Numbered from the stretch's first letter, positions 11,461 through 23,690 are shown. The stretch: 64,000 nt of DNA from Isoetes taiwanensis (GCA_021234155.1 JAJEKV010000018.1:17485614-17549613), one strand, 5' to 3'. The notes: a model not told the origin generated them from the letters alone. Program-made: numbers and translations.

Positions 11461-12479
11461 ACAACACAGAAGAACTGTGGCACACAAGACCAAAAAGGGA
11501 GGGCGCCAAATTCAGAGGCGAGAAGCAGCGTAGCCAGGGGTCTAGGTGCCAAATCCAGAAGGAAAGAAGCAACAATAAAAGCATCGCCAGGGGCCTCCTG
11601 TATAGCAGCTCGAGAATTTTGCTTGACAATTGGAATGGAAGCACTCCAAAGTTAGGTCCATGTGCTGCCAAAAGGAAAAACACACAGTTTCAAAAGAAAA
11701 AAAGAAAAAGCATTACTAATTTTACTCTCAATGAATGGCCAAAAAATAGATATCCATAATTCCAATGGAACTGGAATGGCGCCCTAAAGGCATATTGTGA
11801 CAACCAAAGGCATCCAAGGCATATACTAACTCATGTAACGCATAGAGAACTTTGACCTCACCCATTAGATGCAGGGAAGTTCCTAATCTCATTCGTTCAA
11901 TTTGGATATTTCAACGATATTCAATCAACTCATCTCTCCAAGAGTTTGCCCTTCGGGTAATCCAAAAATCTGAAATCATACAAATGTGTTTTTTCAGTGA
12001 TAAATTATAGTTGTTTTCTAGTGGTAAATTTTTGGGTGCCTTATATCTCTCAAGAGAAGTCCTGCTGCCATGTCTGCCCGTGGTGAGGGGGACTGTGTTT
12101 CAGTGTCATCGACATGCATGTCAGTGTGATGGATTGAAGGGATGCAGGGCTTGTCTGGCTCTTCTATCACTTCGGTTGCTATGACTAAAGCAAGGGTCTA
12201 GAAGGTAGGTGGAGAGATAGGGGGTTTGGAGGGTAGTAAAGGTTTAAGGAGCTAAGGGGCTCTTGAAGACTCGACTAATTCAAAGCATGATACAAAGCGT
12301 AAACAATGGCCACCCTCAGTGATTGGCACAGATTGGGCACCTGGGAGGGGGGGGAGGGGGAGGAGGGGGTTAGAGGGTTTCACCCGTGGCGGGAAGGTCG
12401 AATTCCTGCCACCACCGAAATTCTTTTGAGATGAGCTTGAGATGACAGATAAGCAACATCTATGCGTAGTTGCCTGCCT
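11461..12479. other. no gene recognised
   Basis: Two overlapping frames near 11442-11759 have no recognisable domain. A G-rich run lies at 12345-12370. Confidence 0.4.
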
Positions 12480-12995
12480 CTTTGATTGAAGAGCCAGAGA
12501 GAGAAAGTGGCTAAAAGATGAGAAACTAGTATGAGGTCACTCACACCAAAGAGCTAAAGAGAGAAAGTGGCTAAAGGATGAGAAACTAGTATGAGGTCAC
12601 TCACACGTGCTTTTGGCGAGAGAAGGTTGCTAAAAGATGAAAGCTTAGAGAGAGAAGGTAGCCTAGAGAGTTAGAGAAAGAAAGGGACCTGTAAAAAGGT
12701 CAAGCTAGGGCAGGGGAGCGTATATACTTGGTCAAAAGCCTAGAGAGAGAAAGTACCATAGAGAGTTAGAGAAAGAAAGGGACTGGTAAAAGGCTGCTAT
12801 GCAGGGGGAGCAGAGATAGCATTTGCCAAAAGGGTGAGAAAGTAGCCTAGAGAGTTAGAGAAAGAAAGGGATTGGTAGGGGAGCAGAGATAGCAGTTAGC
12901 CAAAAGGGTGAGAGAGAAACATGTAGTGTAGAGAGATAAAGTGTCTAGGAAGCCTAAGGAGAGAATATAGGCGCTAGAGAGAGAGTGTAGGCGCT
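12480..12995. repeat. purine-rich degenerate tandem repeats
   Basis: A ~60-bp unit (AGAGAGAAAGTGGCTAAA, then GATGAGAAACTAGTATGAGG and TCACTCACAC) occurs twice at 12495-12606. A second unit (CCTAGAGAGTTAGAGAAAG, then AAAGGGA) occurs three times at about 12663, 12751 and 12848. The composition is almost purely AG on this strand. Confidence 0.6.
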
Positions 12996-13576
12996 AGAGA
13001 GACAAAGCTTGGAATAAAACCTCTCCAGAGAATGAAGAAATCTTCATATGTTAGAGCAACAAAAAAAATGTTTAATCAGTTGGAGCATCTCAAGGAACAA
13101 AGACGAGAGGAAATTGAACGTCTTTCGATGCTCTACAAACGTTGTAGCTGCAGTTCCCATCTGCTGCTATGACGTGGCCTTAGAATGCGGTGCATTTATT
13201 GGCTCCCGATTATGGCTTGGATTCCAGTGGGGTATTAGACTCGTAGATTGGTTTCTATTTTGCAAGTCGAATACCATAGATTCGCATGTAAATTACGTAA
13301 GTCGAATACGCCCAAAAAATATTCCCAAAAAATATTGTGTGAGTCGAATACCCCTCCAAAGTAAAAAAATGATAAAGGGTTCGAACTCGCACAAGGAGGA
13401 TGAAAACCAAAGGAACCAACCATATGCGCCATGCAGCATTATTACAATAGAATTTATTCTCATATCGTAATAAACCATGATAATTATGCAATCATGTATT
13501 CGAATCGCCATTTTTGGAATCCAACCCCCTTTGGGGAGCCAATATTTCGCTTCGCTTAGAATGGCCAATGAAGGCT

Positions 13577-13607
13577 ATCGTCCTACATCCAATAAACGTC
13601 GAAAATA
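13577..13607 (+). repeat. 31-bp exact repeat, copy 1
   Basis: ATCGTCCTACATCCAATAAA and the next 11 bases recur exactly at 14726-14756, 1149 bases away. The flanking sequences differ. The pair may be the residue of a larger duplicated or mobile unit. Confidence 0.6.
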
Positions 13608-14725
13608 TAATCTTATAATTTGCATCTTTATGGGTTATATTGCATCTTTCAATTCGGACCTTTGATTTGACGGTAATATTCTACGCTTATTAGAATTTTG
13701 AGAAGAAAACCCATTTCAAAGGTCAATGGTGCGCATCGGGCGTATGGTTGAAGCAAAAAAAGCCAAAAAAAAAAAACCCAAAAGCGCTGGGAAAAGGCCG
13801 TGACAAATATAATAGGAGGCATCGATCGTTAATGCAGGAGGACGGATGGGCGATTGGGGAAGGATCGGCGGCGGCAAAAAATCATCCGGATATCCGCACC
13901 GATCCCCCCGCAATCGTCAATCCAATTAAAGCATTTGAGTTGTCACTTATTCCCAAGGCCGCCAAAGACTCTCACGAGACAAAGAGCCTCAATCGCTTCA
14001 GACACGCGTGATCGAGCCGGTTTGGCCCCACTAATCTGATAAGCCCGTGAGGAGTTGAGACTCGGATGAATTACCCGAAGCTTTGGCGGGTTGAATTGAT
14101 ACTCTAAAAATCCCGCTTGTAACGGCTTGAAATGTACCTTCAGAGTAGAATTTTAAATGTGCATGCCTGCCTCCTTGCCTTTGGTGTAATTTTGCCGCCA
14201 TAGAGCATGAGAGACCCATAATCCTCGTGGATGCCCGTTGGATTTGAAGCCCCGCCAATCTTTATACAATCCTTATGGGATTTGAACCCACCATCACCAA
14301 GCGAGAAACCAAAACATTCAAGAAATACAAGAGCAATTTCAAATATAGAACAAAGAAAACATGCCCTAAGTTGCCTAATGTATGGCTTCGCCCTAAATCG
14401 GATGATTCCTACGGAAGAACACACGAACTCTTTCTTTTGTCATCAAGCCGCCCATTTGTGCCAGCCCGCCCTCCGCCTAAATGCCCTCTCACCTCCTCAC
14501 GCCCTTGCCAAAAAGACTAAAAAACCTCCAATTTTTTTTTTTTTTCTCAACCTCTCCAAACATAACTTATCTAAAACCCCAAAAAAGCAACATGACATCT
14601 AAATGACATTAAGCTCCTCAAACATGGCAATATATACGGTTTTCTATACAATACAATACCAGAATCATAGTTCCCACCATTGCGAGAATACCCTCCCGCA
14701 ATACCAAACGAATTGGGCAAACTTA

Positions 14726-14756
14726 ATCGTCCTACATCCAATAAACGTCGAAAATA
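14726..14756 (+). repeat. 31-bp exact repeat, copy 2
   Basis: This is the second copy of the exact direct repeat at 13577-13607. It lies about 90 bases upstream of the start codon proposed for the membrane-protein gene at 14849. Confidence 0.6.
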
Positions 14757-14848
14757 ATATTCTCGGATTATTCCTCCAAAGATTATTATTTATTGGATAC
14801 ATACGAAAATTTCATATTACGAGCGAACTGGACTAATTCCGTGGGCGG

Positions 14849-16893
14849 ATGGACGAAGTAGTCGTATGGTATGGAGTTTTAGTAGCCTCATTAATGCTGG
14901 GGGTGCCATTTTGCAAGCAGAGGCGCAAGGGTAGTTCTAAGATCTGGAAATGGTGGTTATTTTGCGGGTTGATGGTGTTTGTGTCCATTTTTAGCTCGCT
15001 CACTTTCGGGATTTTTGGGTTTGTTCTATCGCACGTTCCATTCAGGAATACATTTCATATTTCAACGGAATGCAAAATCCTTTCAAAAGGTACCGTTGTC
15101 CGATTAAGTAATTTACGGATTTAATTAGCTTTTGTTCTTAGGGGCTTATGTTCAGACATACTTCTTTTATCAATTTAAGTGACTAAGAACTCGGTACGAC
15201 GGTTAATTGGGTTTTGTATGTGGAGCTTCAGAATGAAATGAACATTGCTCAACTTGTCTAGGAATAGTTCGAAAAGTAATTCAGTTTGAAGCGTTAATGT
15301 TGCTTATCTTAAGGACTCAATCAAATTCACTTTGCAGGTGTTGATCTCCGGTCAGGGAAAACATGTGAGTTTGGAAAGTTATCTCAAACGTCATTAGCTA
15401 TCCTTGGAATATCTGGATTTTCAAAACTCGGATGTTCTTTAGACTACTATTGGGCATCTGTTTTTAAGGTCAATGCACAAGCAAGTTCTATTTCAATGCT
15501 TCATAAATTTATTTCCTTTAGACAACATTATCGATGCATTTATTGAAATCAATTAGGTCTAACTCAACTGTAGAGACGATTTAGGTTAATCTATGTAGCA
15601 TACACACATCTCGTAGCAGACACTAGGTAACATTACTACGGCACGATTTAGGTTAATCTGTGTAGCATACACACATCTCGTAGCAGACTAGGTGACATTA
15701 CTATGCAGGTATTGTAAATATGCTTTGCAGTGCTCTCTATCTTTTGACAGTTAATTTAAATGCAGTAACATTCTAATGAAGGGCAGCCTGCAGGACTGTC
15801 ATAATTTCTTTATCCTTTTATCTTGGAACTGGAACATTTTTATCACTGTCAGTTATCTGTTTGGTCAACATTTTTGCGGTTTTGTTTATTAAGTCAATAA
15901 AACTGTGGTATCATATTAACTGTGGTATTATGCATTTATTAGGTTGAATTTCAGCCAGAAAATTCTCTTTTACCCATACAAACTTTCGCTGAAGTACCAC
16001 AAGTTGCTCTTCCTTCCCATTGTAGGCCTGACTTCAGTGATGCATTGTCGATTACTGAAAGTTTCCAGGTGTGGTGTTGTAGGCACTTCTGTATGCTTGC
16101 GCCGCATGACTATAGTGTTGCACAATTGTTTGATGTGCTTGTTTTGTGTTATTTCAAGGTCAACGAAAGCTACAAATGCATGTATAGTCCTGGAGCAAGG
16201 AGGCCTATAGAAATTTTAACAAATTCTGGAGGTAACTGTACCCTTCCAAAAACATCCAGCTTGAAGGTATTTCGGGATCTGGTTGTGATGTAAGTACTTA
16301 CGCTCTAAAATATGAACTTTCATATCCTCCTCCATATTGTATTGAGTGTTACTTTAGTCAATCTCAATGATAAGGCTGATTATCGCATGGAATCAAAGCA
16401 TCCAAATGGAGTGATCTGTCACCCTGATCAATAAGTAGAGATTGAATATAAATCGTAATAAGTGCTAATTATAAGAACTGGATAAGTTCTATAACATTTC
16501 TGTAGCAAAAATGTAGTTTTAATCCAAACTGTGCTCATGGTGAGAACTTTGACGGTTTTAATTCTTTATTTTTCTTTGCAGGGTACTTAACTCTGACAAG
16601 TTTCTTTCAAGTTCTGGAAATGCAAAAATATTCTTCAGCAAAGCATTTTTTCTGTTCTTACTGGATTCTTGTCTTCCACTTCCCTTCTTTTGATAGCCAA
16701 AATAACTGGAAGCTTGAATTCTAGACTGCTGAAACAAAGTAGGACATCTTCAAAGGATGCTAAATACTTCAGGGCTCGTTTTCAAATAGCAGGCCTTGTC
16801 TTAATGCTGATACCAGCATTAGGTTGGATATGGGGAGAATATCTTAGTTTGAACAGCTTGAAGGTATTAACCAGTGGATTGGAGCATGAATAA
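14849..16893 (+). CDS. plant membrane protein gene, five exons, one frameshift
   Basis: Proposed exons are 14849-15089, 15338-15468, 15943-16068, 16159-16289 and 16582-16893. All have GT-AG borders and phases that join (80 codons plus 1 base, then phase 0, 0 and 2). Exon 1 has a hydrophobic helix (WKWWLFCGLMVFVSIFSSLT) near residue 30-50. The lumenal or extracellular middle has paired Cys and SLDYYWASVFK, LPSHCRPDF and KVNESYKCMYSPG. The last exon has two more hydrophobic helices (FLSSTSLLLIAKI and FQIAGLVLMLIPALGWIWG). This pattern resembles a conserved plant-specific family of uncharacterised membrane proteins that I know only by sequence. A frame change in the last exon near 16650-16665 is needed to reach the C-terminal helices. 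The stop overlaps an AATAAA. The function is unknown. Confidence 0.55.
15576..15705. repeat. 67-bp tandem duplication in intron 2
   Basis: Two copies of ACGATTTAGGTTAATCTxTG, then TAGCATACACACATCTCGTAG and the following bases, start at 15576 and 15643. The duplication lies inside the second intron of the membrane-protein gene, so it need not affect the product. Confidence 0.75.
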
Positions 16894-17138
16894 AACGTTT
16901 TAAGCACTTCCGTTCTACCAAAAACTTTGGTCCCTTGAAAAAGCTAGAGAAATTATGAAAGGTTCCACACAATGCCTGACGCTGCTCATTTATAACAGTA
17001 TGCAAAGCCTGGGCATTGCGTAGTCTCATCTAGAAAAAAACCACGTGTACCGCATGTGTCTGCAGCTGTAGAAATGAAATCTTAATAGATTTGAGTGGGA
17101 CCTGCAGAGTTTCAAGCTATGGCAATCTATACTTCTAG

Positions 17139-17230
17139 TATACCTGTACCAAACAAAGAAGAATCTGTAGTTCCTGTGTGCATATATACCTGTACCAAAC
17201 AAAGAAGAATGTGTAGTTCCTGTGTGCATG
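17139..17230. repeat. 46-bp tandem duplication
   Basis: TATACCTGTACCAAACAAAG, then AAGAATxTGTAGTTCCTGTG and TGCAT, occurs twice with a period of 46 bases. The copies differ at one internal base. Confidence 0.75.
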
Positions 17231-17473
17231 AAAGTGCACTTTGGACACTTTAATTCTATATCATCCTATGTCGTCCCACTTGCGAGTATTATGACATGTC
17301 AGTCTCCTTTGTTGATTTTACATTTCTTGCTTCGTCGATGAAGAACTATCGGAACTTTTTGTCTCAAAAGCCTTTTGGCTCAATGTTTAAGTATGCAAAA
17401 ATGCCTAAGCAGAGGGCAGAAGTATGTCAATAGTGGATCAGCTAACAAGACTGCTAAAATGCTTTTGGTGTAA

Positions 17474-18314
17474 GGGTCACTTCCCACTCGCCATTAAGTT
17501 AAGTTAGCTTAACTACTTGGTTATCTCTTAATCTAACTAGAAAAAATTTCTACTTTTCCATTGAGGTGGTTAAATTAGAACTAACTTAACTAAGTATGAA
17601 AATTTGCATTCCCATCAAGCCTAATAAGTTAGAATTAAAAAGTTGAATTAAAGCTTGAGTTGATGATTCACACTAGTAGTTAAAGTGCTAAGTTAGGTTA
17701 GCATTAATTAAGCTTGTTTCACACTGCCAGTTAAGAAATTATGTTAAGTTAAAGAGAGTTTTGTTGGCAAAAACAATTAATGCCAACTACCAACAATGCA
17801 CACTAATTAAAATGCACCTAAGGTTAACACTAATGTAGTGCTAGACTTTCCAACTAATTTGTTAGAAACACGGGATCCTTCCATAGTGAAAACCTCAAGC
17901 AATTGTTGGAAGAGCTATAAAACAAAATATAACTATACACAAAATATTATGAAGATGCATATTCCTAGATGTTAAAAGAGGCAACAAGAAATATGCATTT
18001 TCATATGAAATATAAATAACCTAACTACTGTTAAGCCTTTCTCACTTAAAAGTTAGGTTAAGTTAGTGCTTAACTGAGTTAAGTGTACCTCTCCTAGGTC
18101 ACTTAACTTCTAGTTTAAAATAAGGGGTCCAGTTAAAATTTTAATTAAACTTAACTTAACTACTGTCAGTATGAAAGTGACCTTGTTAAGTTAACCATAG
18201 TTAAAATTTAACCAAATCCTAACTTAACTGCTAGTAAATTAAGTGCTAGTGTGAAAGCAAGTTTCTGTTATCTGTCACATTTAACCTAACTTAACCGCCA
18301 GTGGGAATTGACCC
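17474..18314. mobile_element. Tourist/Harbinger-like MITE, 841 bp
   Basis: The left end reads GGGTCACTTCCCACTCGCCA and the right end, reverse-complemented, reads GGGTCAATTCCCACTGGCGG. Both continue into TTAAGTTA-rich sequence, giving imperfect inverted repeats of about 35 bp. TAA flanks both ends (17471-17473 and 18315-18317), the target duplication typical of PIF/Harbinger elements. The interior is filled with AGTTAAGTTA and TTAACTTAAC variants on both strands, so the whole element can fold back. There is no transposase frame. Confidence 0.75.
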
Positions 18315-18317
18315 TAA

Positions 18318-18718
18318 GGTTGCTAATAAAATAATTTTGTCATGTAGAATATATGCTTTTGGTGTAAGATATCTTGTGTACTTTTTTTTTTTTTTTAATT
18401 ATTTAAGAACATATAACTTACTTGAAACAATGCCCAGCGTTGCTGGGCTTTTCGTCAAGCATAGATTCACAAACTAAAAATATTATTTGAAGTTTGAAAA
18501 TAATAATGCATGAAGTGAAGTGGAGTTCCGTTGAGCTGAATGAGTGAAATTACAATGACCCATAGGTGTACCCACAATGAGGCCCTAACATGAGTGAATA
18601 TGAGTGAAAAATCCAACAATGACCGCAACCATATAACTAGCTTAAAACATATAACTGGGCCCACGACCCACAAAGTTCTCGAACCCAAAACCGCATCCAA
18701 AGCGCGTGCAAGTCAGAA
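18318..18718. other. no gene recognised
   Basis: A 16-base copy (ATGCTTTTGGTGTAAG) of the MITE's left flank recurs at about 18353. A T-run lies at about 18380-18396. No coding sequence is supportable. Confidence 0.4.
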
Positions 18719-18991
18719 TTGACCAGACCAAAGCTGCACCTTGGCCCGCAACCCTCAAATATCGACTCCCAACCCCCACCCCAACAAGAAGGGGTAAAAG
18801 TGAAAACTGCAACCGCAACCACCTCGGAACTGCTGAAAATCGGCTATCATCTCAGTGTCAAGAAGGAGAATCGCGCTGAACTGCAAAACACAATCACACA
18901 GATGGTTAACGTGAAAAGGTTAGGAGCCCTATGGCCAAGCATGCATCATGCTCGAAAGGCAAGTAGAGCACAAGAATCTGATGAGAACTAG
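18719..18991 (+). other. unidentified 90-codon open frame
   Basis: The frame starts MTRPKLHLGPQPSNIDSQPP and later has ELLKIGYHLSVKKENRAEL. I recognise no domain. It may be a fragment of a transposon or a chance frame. Confidence 0.15.
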
Positions 18992-19106
18992 CAGAACTGC
19001 AGGGTTGGGAAGAAGGCTAGGCAGATGGTTTTGTGTTGGTATTTTAATTGTAGTAATTTGAATTTCAGCCCATGGGAAAGCACCCTAAGTGGTCGTCACG
19101 CATTTC

Positions 19107-19219
19107 TATCGTTTAGAGTGCTATATTGTGCAAATGGATTGGATTTGCAAATCCAAAAGTCTATCATCTAAAATGCTATATTGTGCAAATGGGTTGGAAT
19201 TGCAAATCCAAAAGTTTAT
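19107..19219. repeat. 55-bp tandem duplication
   Basis: Two copies of TATCxTxTAxAxTGCTATATT, then GTGCAAATGGxTTGG and TTGCAAATCCAAAAGT, start at about 19107 and 19162. Confidence 0.7.
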
Positions 19220-20479
19220 CTTTTACTTTCTTCGATGCATACCTACAACATTGATATATTATATTCGTTCATGTAATCAAAACTTCAATGCCAAGGGATC
19301 ATGATGAAAGCAAAAGCACTAAGGGAACATTATTAAAAGCAAGCACTAATTAGTACTAGAACTTAAGGCTTGGTAATAGTGTTGAAGATAACATTAGGAT
19401 TTAGTAATAGAGCTTAAAGTTTGGTACAAAGAGTAGGTGAGACGATTGTCATGTCTGCATACACAAAGAAATTCCATTAAAGAAAACATACATAGGCACA
19501 TTTTTCAGCAAAGATTCAAAACATATTCTCATCAAGCAATGTTAAGCTTATATAGATTCGCGGATTCACAGATTCCGAAATAAGAAGAGCGTTCCTTGGA
19601 TATGTACATTCAATCTAAATAGGTTTCTAACATATGGTATGGATATAGAAGATAAGATATAAAACATAAAAGGCAAAAATATAGTGATATTTTATATATG
19701 AGGGGACACCATTTCAGAGTGTAAGTAGCATAGACTACATTGCATTTGTCTTGCATAATAATAATACCGATATGCATAATTCCTCTTCAAGCTTCGGTTT
19801 CTCTCAATGCCCCAGGCATATCTCTCTGTTGCTATCCAAAACAATGTTTACAAAGCATCGGGTCTCTTATGAAGCGTAACACGCTTGGCTTCAAAAATTA
19901 CATTGCAGCAAGATGTGAGTTTTATTGCAGATCAGGTTAGATTTTCTTTTGAAAATGCTTTACGTTGCAACATAATATAATTGTAAAGAAGCAAAATGAT
20001 GGGTAATATAAATGCGTCATAAGCGGAACGAGTGGATGAAAATTTTGCAGCAAAATTAGTTTCCGCCCAATCCAATTTACAAAAGGATGAGATTTAATTT
20101 TCTTTGAACTTCTTGTACTTAATGTTGACGATTCTTCTCAGAGTGGTATTATCAATTTGCTTCCTTTCAAAGCCCACCGCTACCATAAGACATAGATCAT
20201 GTAAAAACCGCTTTGAAAACTTTGGCTTGTATTAGAAGTACCTCAACGATTTGAAACATAGCCAACACATTATAAGATTTGGATAAGGAAACCCCTCAAT
20301 TACAACATCAAAAGCCTTGACGAGAATTTTATATCTTCTCCAAACTTCCATAGTAGTCACTATATCCATTAATAATCTTATAGATTGTTATTATAGTTGC
20401 CGATTGTTCGTGAAAATTGTAGTATATCATGGGGTTTCTCCCTCCTTTTTCAACTTCTCTTTTTTCCTCATGTTTTATA
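19220..20479. other. no gene recognised
   Basis: AT-rich sequence with short frames only. The last few hundred bases before 20480 are downstream of the minus-strand expansin gene and may contain its 3' UTR. Confidence 0.4.
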
Positions 20480-21543
20480 TCATAACCGATTGTTACCATT
20501 AAAGGTTTGTCCAAACCGCCAATTAGCGAGGGCCACGTCGCGGAAGTAACAAATCTTACCATCACTAGTAGTGACCATGCCATCGGGACTCTTGGGCTCG
20601 CCAATTTTGTCCCCAATTTACAAAAGAGGTTGCCATCCCGTCCTAGATCCCTTTACAAGCACTCCATGCACATCCCCTGCCCCCCCCACATTCCAAATCA
20701 GCACCAACATGAAGTATCTCGTGACCATTTATGGTGAAGTGTATCCCTCCTTTTCTTACACATGGAACCCTCAGAAAATAAACAACTTCCTATTATGCAT
20801 AGCCGACACCTTTCATATGAAATAAACCGATGGATCTATGTAAATGCGTGCTCATCAAATGCAAATGTCAAGGTAGAGTAAAGGACCTTCTATACATAAC
20901 AGAACAATTCCTCCTTTATACTTGGCTATGAGCTCAAATCTGCGGGGCTGAGCCATGTCGAAGTGCTTCAATGGAGGATTACACCATCCACCATTGTTGT
21001 TCGCAGATCATAATTTGGAGGACAAGAATTGGTTGCTTGTCACAACAATGGATGGACTTCCTCGTAGACGCCATTCGTGGTCCGGGTGATTACATCTTAC
21101 TTGGTAACATGCTCCACATGTCAAGCCTTTGTTGAATAATGCGAAAGGCTTAATGCAATTGTCTTTACTCCATATCCCCGCAAGATTTCCATAGCCACAT
21201 GCACCGCTTTGAACCAACAGATCATAATCATCATGACCATTATCATATGCAGAAATAAAATGATATAACCGAGTGTTACAACATAAAACGGACATACAGA
21301 TTGTAAAATTATAAATTGCAACTTGCAACATAGCAAAATGATATTATATTAAAGACAAGTAAACTTTACTTGTTGCATAAATGGAAATGAACCCTTACCC
21401 ATGGTGCCTGCCGCGATCATCGCCTCCATAGAATGTAGCATGTTGTGCTCCATTCTTGCTCTTGCATAAACCCCGAAAAAAGATATTGCACCAACATTAG
21501 CCAACATCATCCACGCAAGCCCTTGAATCTTATATGTTACCAT
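20480..21543 (-). pseudogene. alpha-expansin gene, probably frameshifted
   Basis: Expansins loosen plant cell walls by a non-hydrolytic action on cellulose-hemicellulose contacts, in the apoplast. Exon 1 (21543 to about 21400) starts MVTYKIQGLAWMMLANVG, a signal peptide, and then has HATFYGGDD and, one frame away, AAGTMG. After an intron, exon 2 has [49 protein letters not shown] and HFDMAQP, which is the expansin GH45-like domain with its conserved Cys set and HFD motif. A second intron separates exon 3, which has [27 protein letters not shown] and NWRFGQTFNG, the C-terminal carbohydrate-binding domain, ending at a TGA at 20480. Frame changes occur in all three exons. It is either a decayed copy or a gene hit by read errors. 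Confidence 0.8.
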
Positions 21544-22439
21544 TTTGAATCTGTTAAAAACAGAGACCTAAAACTACAGAGTTTAACACTTGAGTTCTCT
21601 AAACATTAAGCAATGCAGAGAACTCGGGTGGGATGTTAAAATGAGATCTTGGCTTATATAACATTCGAGACGGCGTTTAGAATAAGCTAATTACCGGATT
21701 TCACCGAGACCTTTTAACTTTTACTTGCCTTTCGCTTAGGGCGGTTGATGCAGAAGGAAAAAAAGAATCCATAAAGCTTTTCACATGCAGATATGGCTAT
21801 GGCCCAGCAAGCATGGTAAAGAGCATCAATTCCTAACTTTGCCTTTTCTTTTGAATATTTATGTGGGCAAACTCAAAATCGACTCCTCATCTTCCGTTTT
21901 GCCGTGATGATCCCACTTTGTTAAGTGGAGAAGTGGGGCACCTCCTTCCCACTCGCATGAAGCTCTTTACGCTTGCATATTCTTCACCCATTAAGCCATG
22001 CAAATAGAAAGCCTAAGCTAAACCTGTCTAGAGGTGCCTGAAGTAGTTGTTCGTAGTATTTAAGGCCCATGAAAAATCCATGCTTGTGTTGATACGAGCA
22101 AAGGACTGAGATGGCCATCTTAGATTGACCCATTGAACTTGGATGAGATCCAAGCGTAGAAGGCGGAGATTGGTATGTTGGGTTTTCCTCTCCATCCATC
22201 GAATTCGAGAAGGCCTAGAAGAAAGTCGAGCAAGGTAAGCAGGGAGGGAATCGGGATGGTCGGAGAAGAGATTTTCAAGGACTTTCTAATTTTCATGGCC
22301 GTCCGATGCGAAATTAAGAAATCTAATGGTTGAGATTAAAATAATGACGTGGCACAACACGTGGCATAGCTAAGAATACAGAAATCGAAATCGGGCAGGG
22401 GGGGTTAGGCAACCCTGCTAAAAAATAGCAGAATAGAGA
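21544..22439. other. no gene recognised; region 5' of the expansin
   Basis: This lies upstream of the minus-strand expansin start and would hold its promoter. I could not single out a TATA box with confidence. Confidence 0.35.
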
Positions 22440-22933
22440 AATTATAAAGAATCTCGGAAGCGACATTGCGACGCCAAGAGAGAAAATATATAGATACACT
22501 AGGCCCACTGGGGGGTCTTCCCCTCAGTGCCCGTTGGAAGCCACAAAGCTACGCCAGGAAGAGAAAATAGGCACATCCAATAGAAGAATCCTTTGGAGCC
22601 TACCCAGAAGCGACAAGTGCTACACCGGAAAAGAGAGAGAGAGCAAAAGCACGACCAATAGCCAACTGAGAATCAACCCGATAGTAAACAAATAGTTAAT
22701 AGTCAACACAAGCAACCAAGCACAATAGCACAATAACAAAAAATTGAAAAGACGACCCATCATGCGCCAGCTGTAAACAAATAGACCACATGGAAGTTTA
22801 AGACAAGGGGATAGACGCCCTCTTGGACAAGCATCAGAACGCCAACCGAATCAGAAAATACATGAGCATGATGGAAAAAGGATTCTAGAGATAATGACAC
22901 AACAAATGAGAATATTTGAAGCCACAAAGCTAC

Positions 22934-23057
<124 letters not shown>

Positions 23058-23413
23058 AGATAGAATAGTCTAGGCCCGACCAAGCAGGGGGTCCGTCCCC
23101 AGGTGCTCTCCGACAAGTGCTACAAGTGGAAAAATTGCAGAGGCCACCAGCCACAAAGATATAGAAGAGAAGAGTCGATACAGCCCTCACTAGGTGGAAC
23201 GAGAAGAAATCAACAGATATTAAGACGAGCCAATACTAGGTGACTAGACTCAAAGGAAGGAGGGAGGGAAACTCTAGAACCAACCGAATTCAGCTAAGAG
23301 GAAACGCCGATGAGGAATGCTAGCAGGCAATACGGATATATAGTAGATAGAGCTAAAGAAAGCCTGCGCCATAGAAGGCTCAGGTTATAGATAGGTCTGA
23401 CGCTCAAAATGGC

Positions 23414-23435
23414 GTGACGCCAAAACAGGCGTCAC
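23414..23435. other. perfect hairpin, 8-bp stem
   Basis: GTGACGCC (23414-23421) pairs exactly with GGCGTCAC (23428-23435) across a six-base AAAACA loop. It lies 13 bases before a second, longer hairpin. Confidence 0.6.
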
Positions 23436-23448
23436 TTTCCCCAGAATG

Positions 23449-23479
23449 ATGGTTCTCTTCTATATAAGAAGAGAACCAT
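23449..23479. promoter_or_regulatory. 12-bp-stem hairpin with TATATAA loop
   Basis: ATGGTTCTCTTC and GAAGAGAACCAT are exact reverse complements around the loop TATATAA. With a small bulge, outer bases GAATG and CATTC extend the stem. The loop matches a TATA box, so this could be a promoter whose TATA sits in a cruciform, or the fold at the start of a transcript. The setting, a purine-rich repeat tract, suggests a degenerate LTR promoter, but no LTR pair was found. Confidence 0.4.
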
Positions 23480-23690
23480 GGCATTCTAGAGAAAGGTCCT
23501 TTGCAAAGGAATAACATCCGACACAAAGAGGAACCTACCTCCTCCAGTCACAGACCAAGACTGCGAGCAAAAACAAGTAAGATCACCGAAAATCCATTGA
23601 AATATGCAGACTACTCTAGGATCGGGATAAATGGATAAAGAATAAAGCAGACGTTATGGAGCAAAGGAGCAACAGAACAACAGGGCAATT

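Noticed and set aside
13370-13395. GGGTTCGAACTC as a pol III B box of a SINE
   Set aside because: No A box at the usual 30-50 base distance and no defined 3' tail.
14220-14300. tRNA-like T-arm on the minus strand (GTGGGTTCAAATCCCAT)
   Set aside because: No matching acceptor stem, D-arm or anticodon arm could be found at the right distance.
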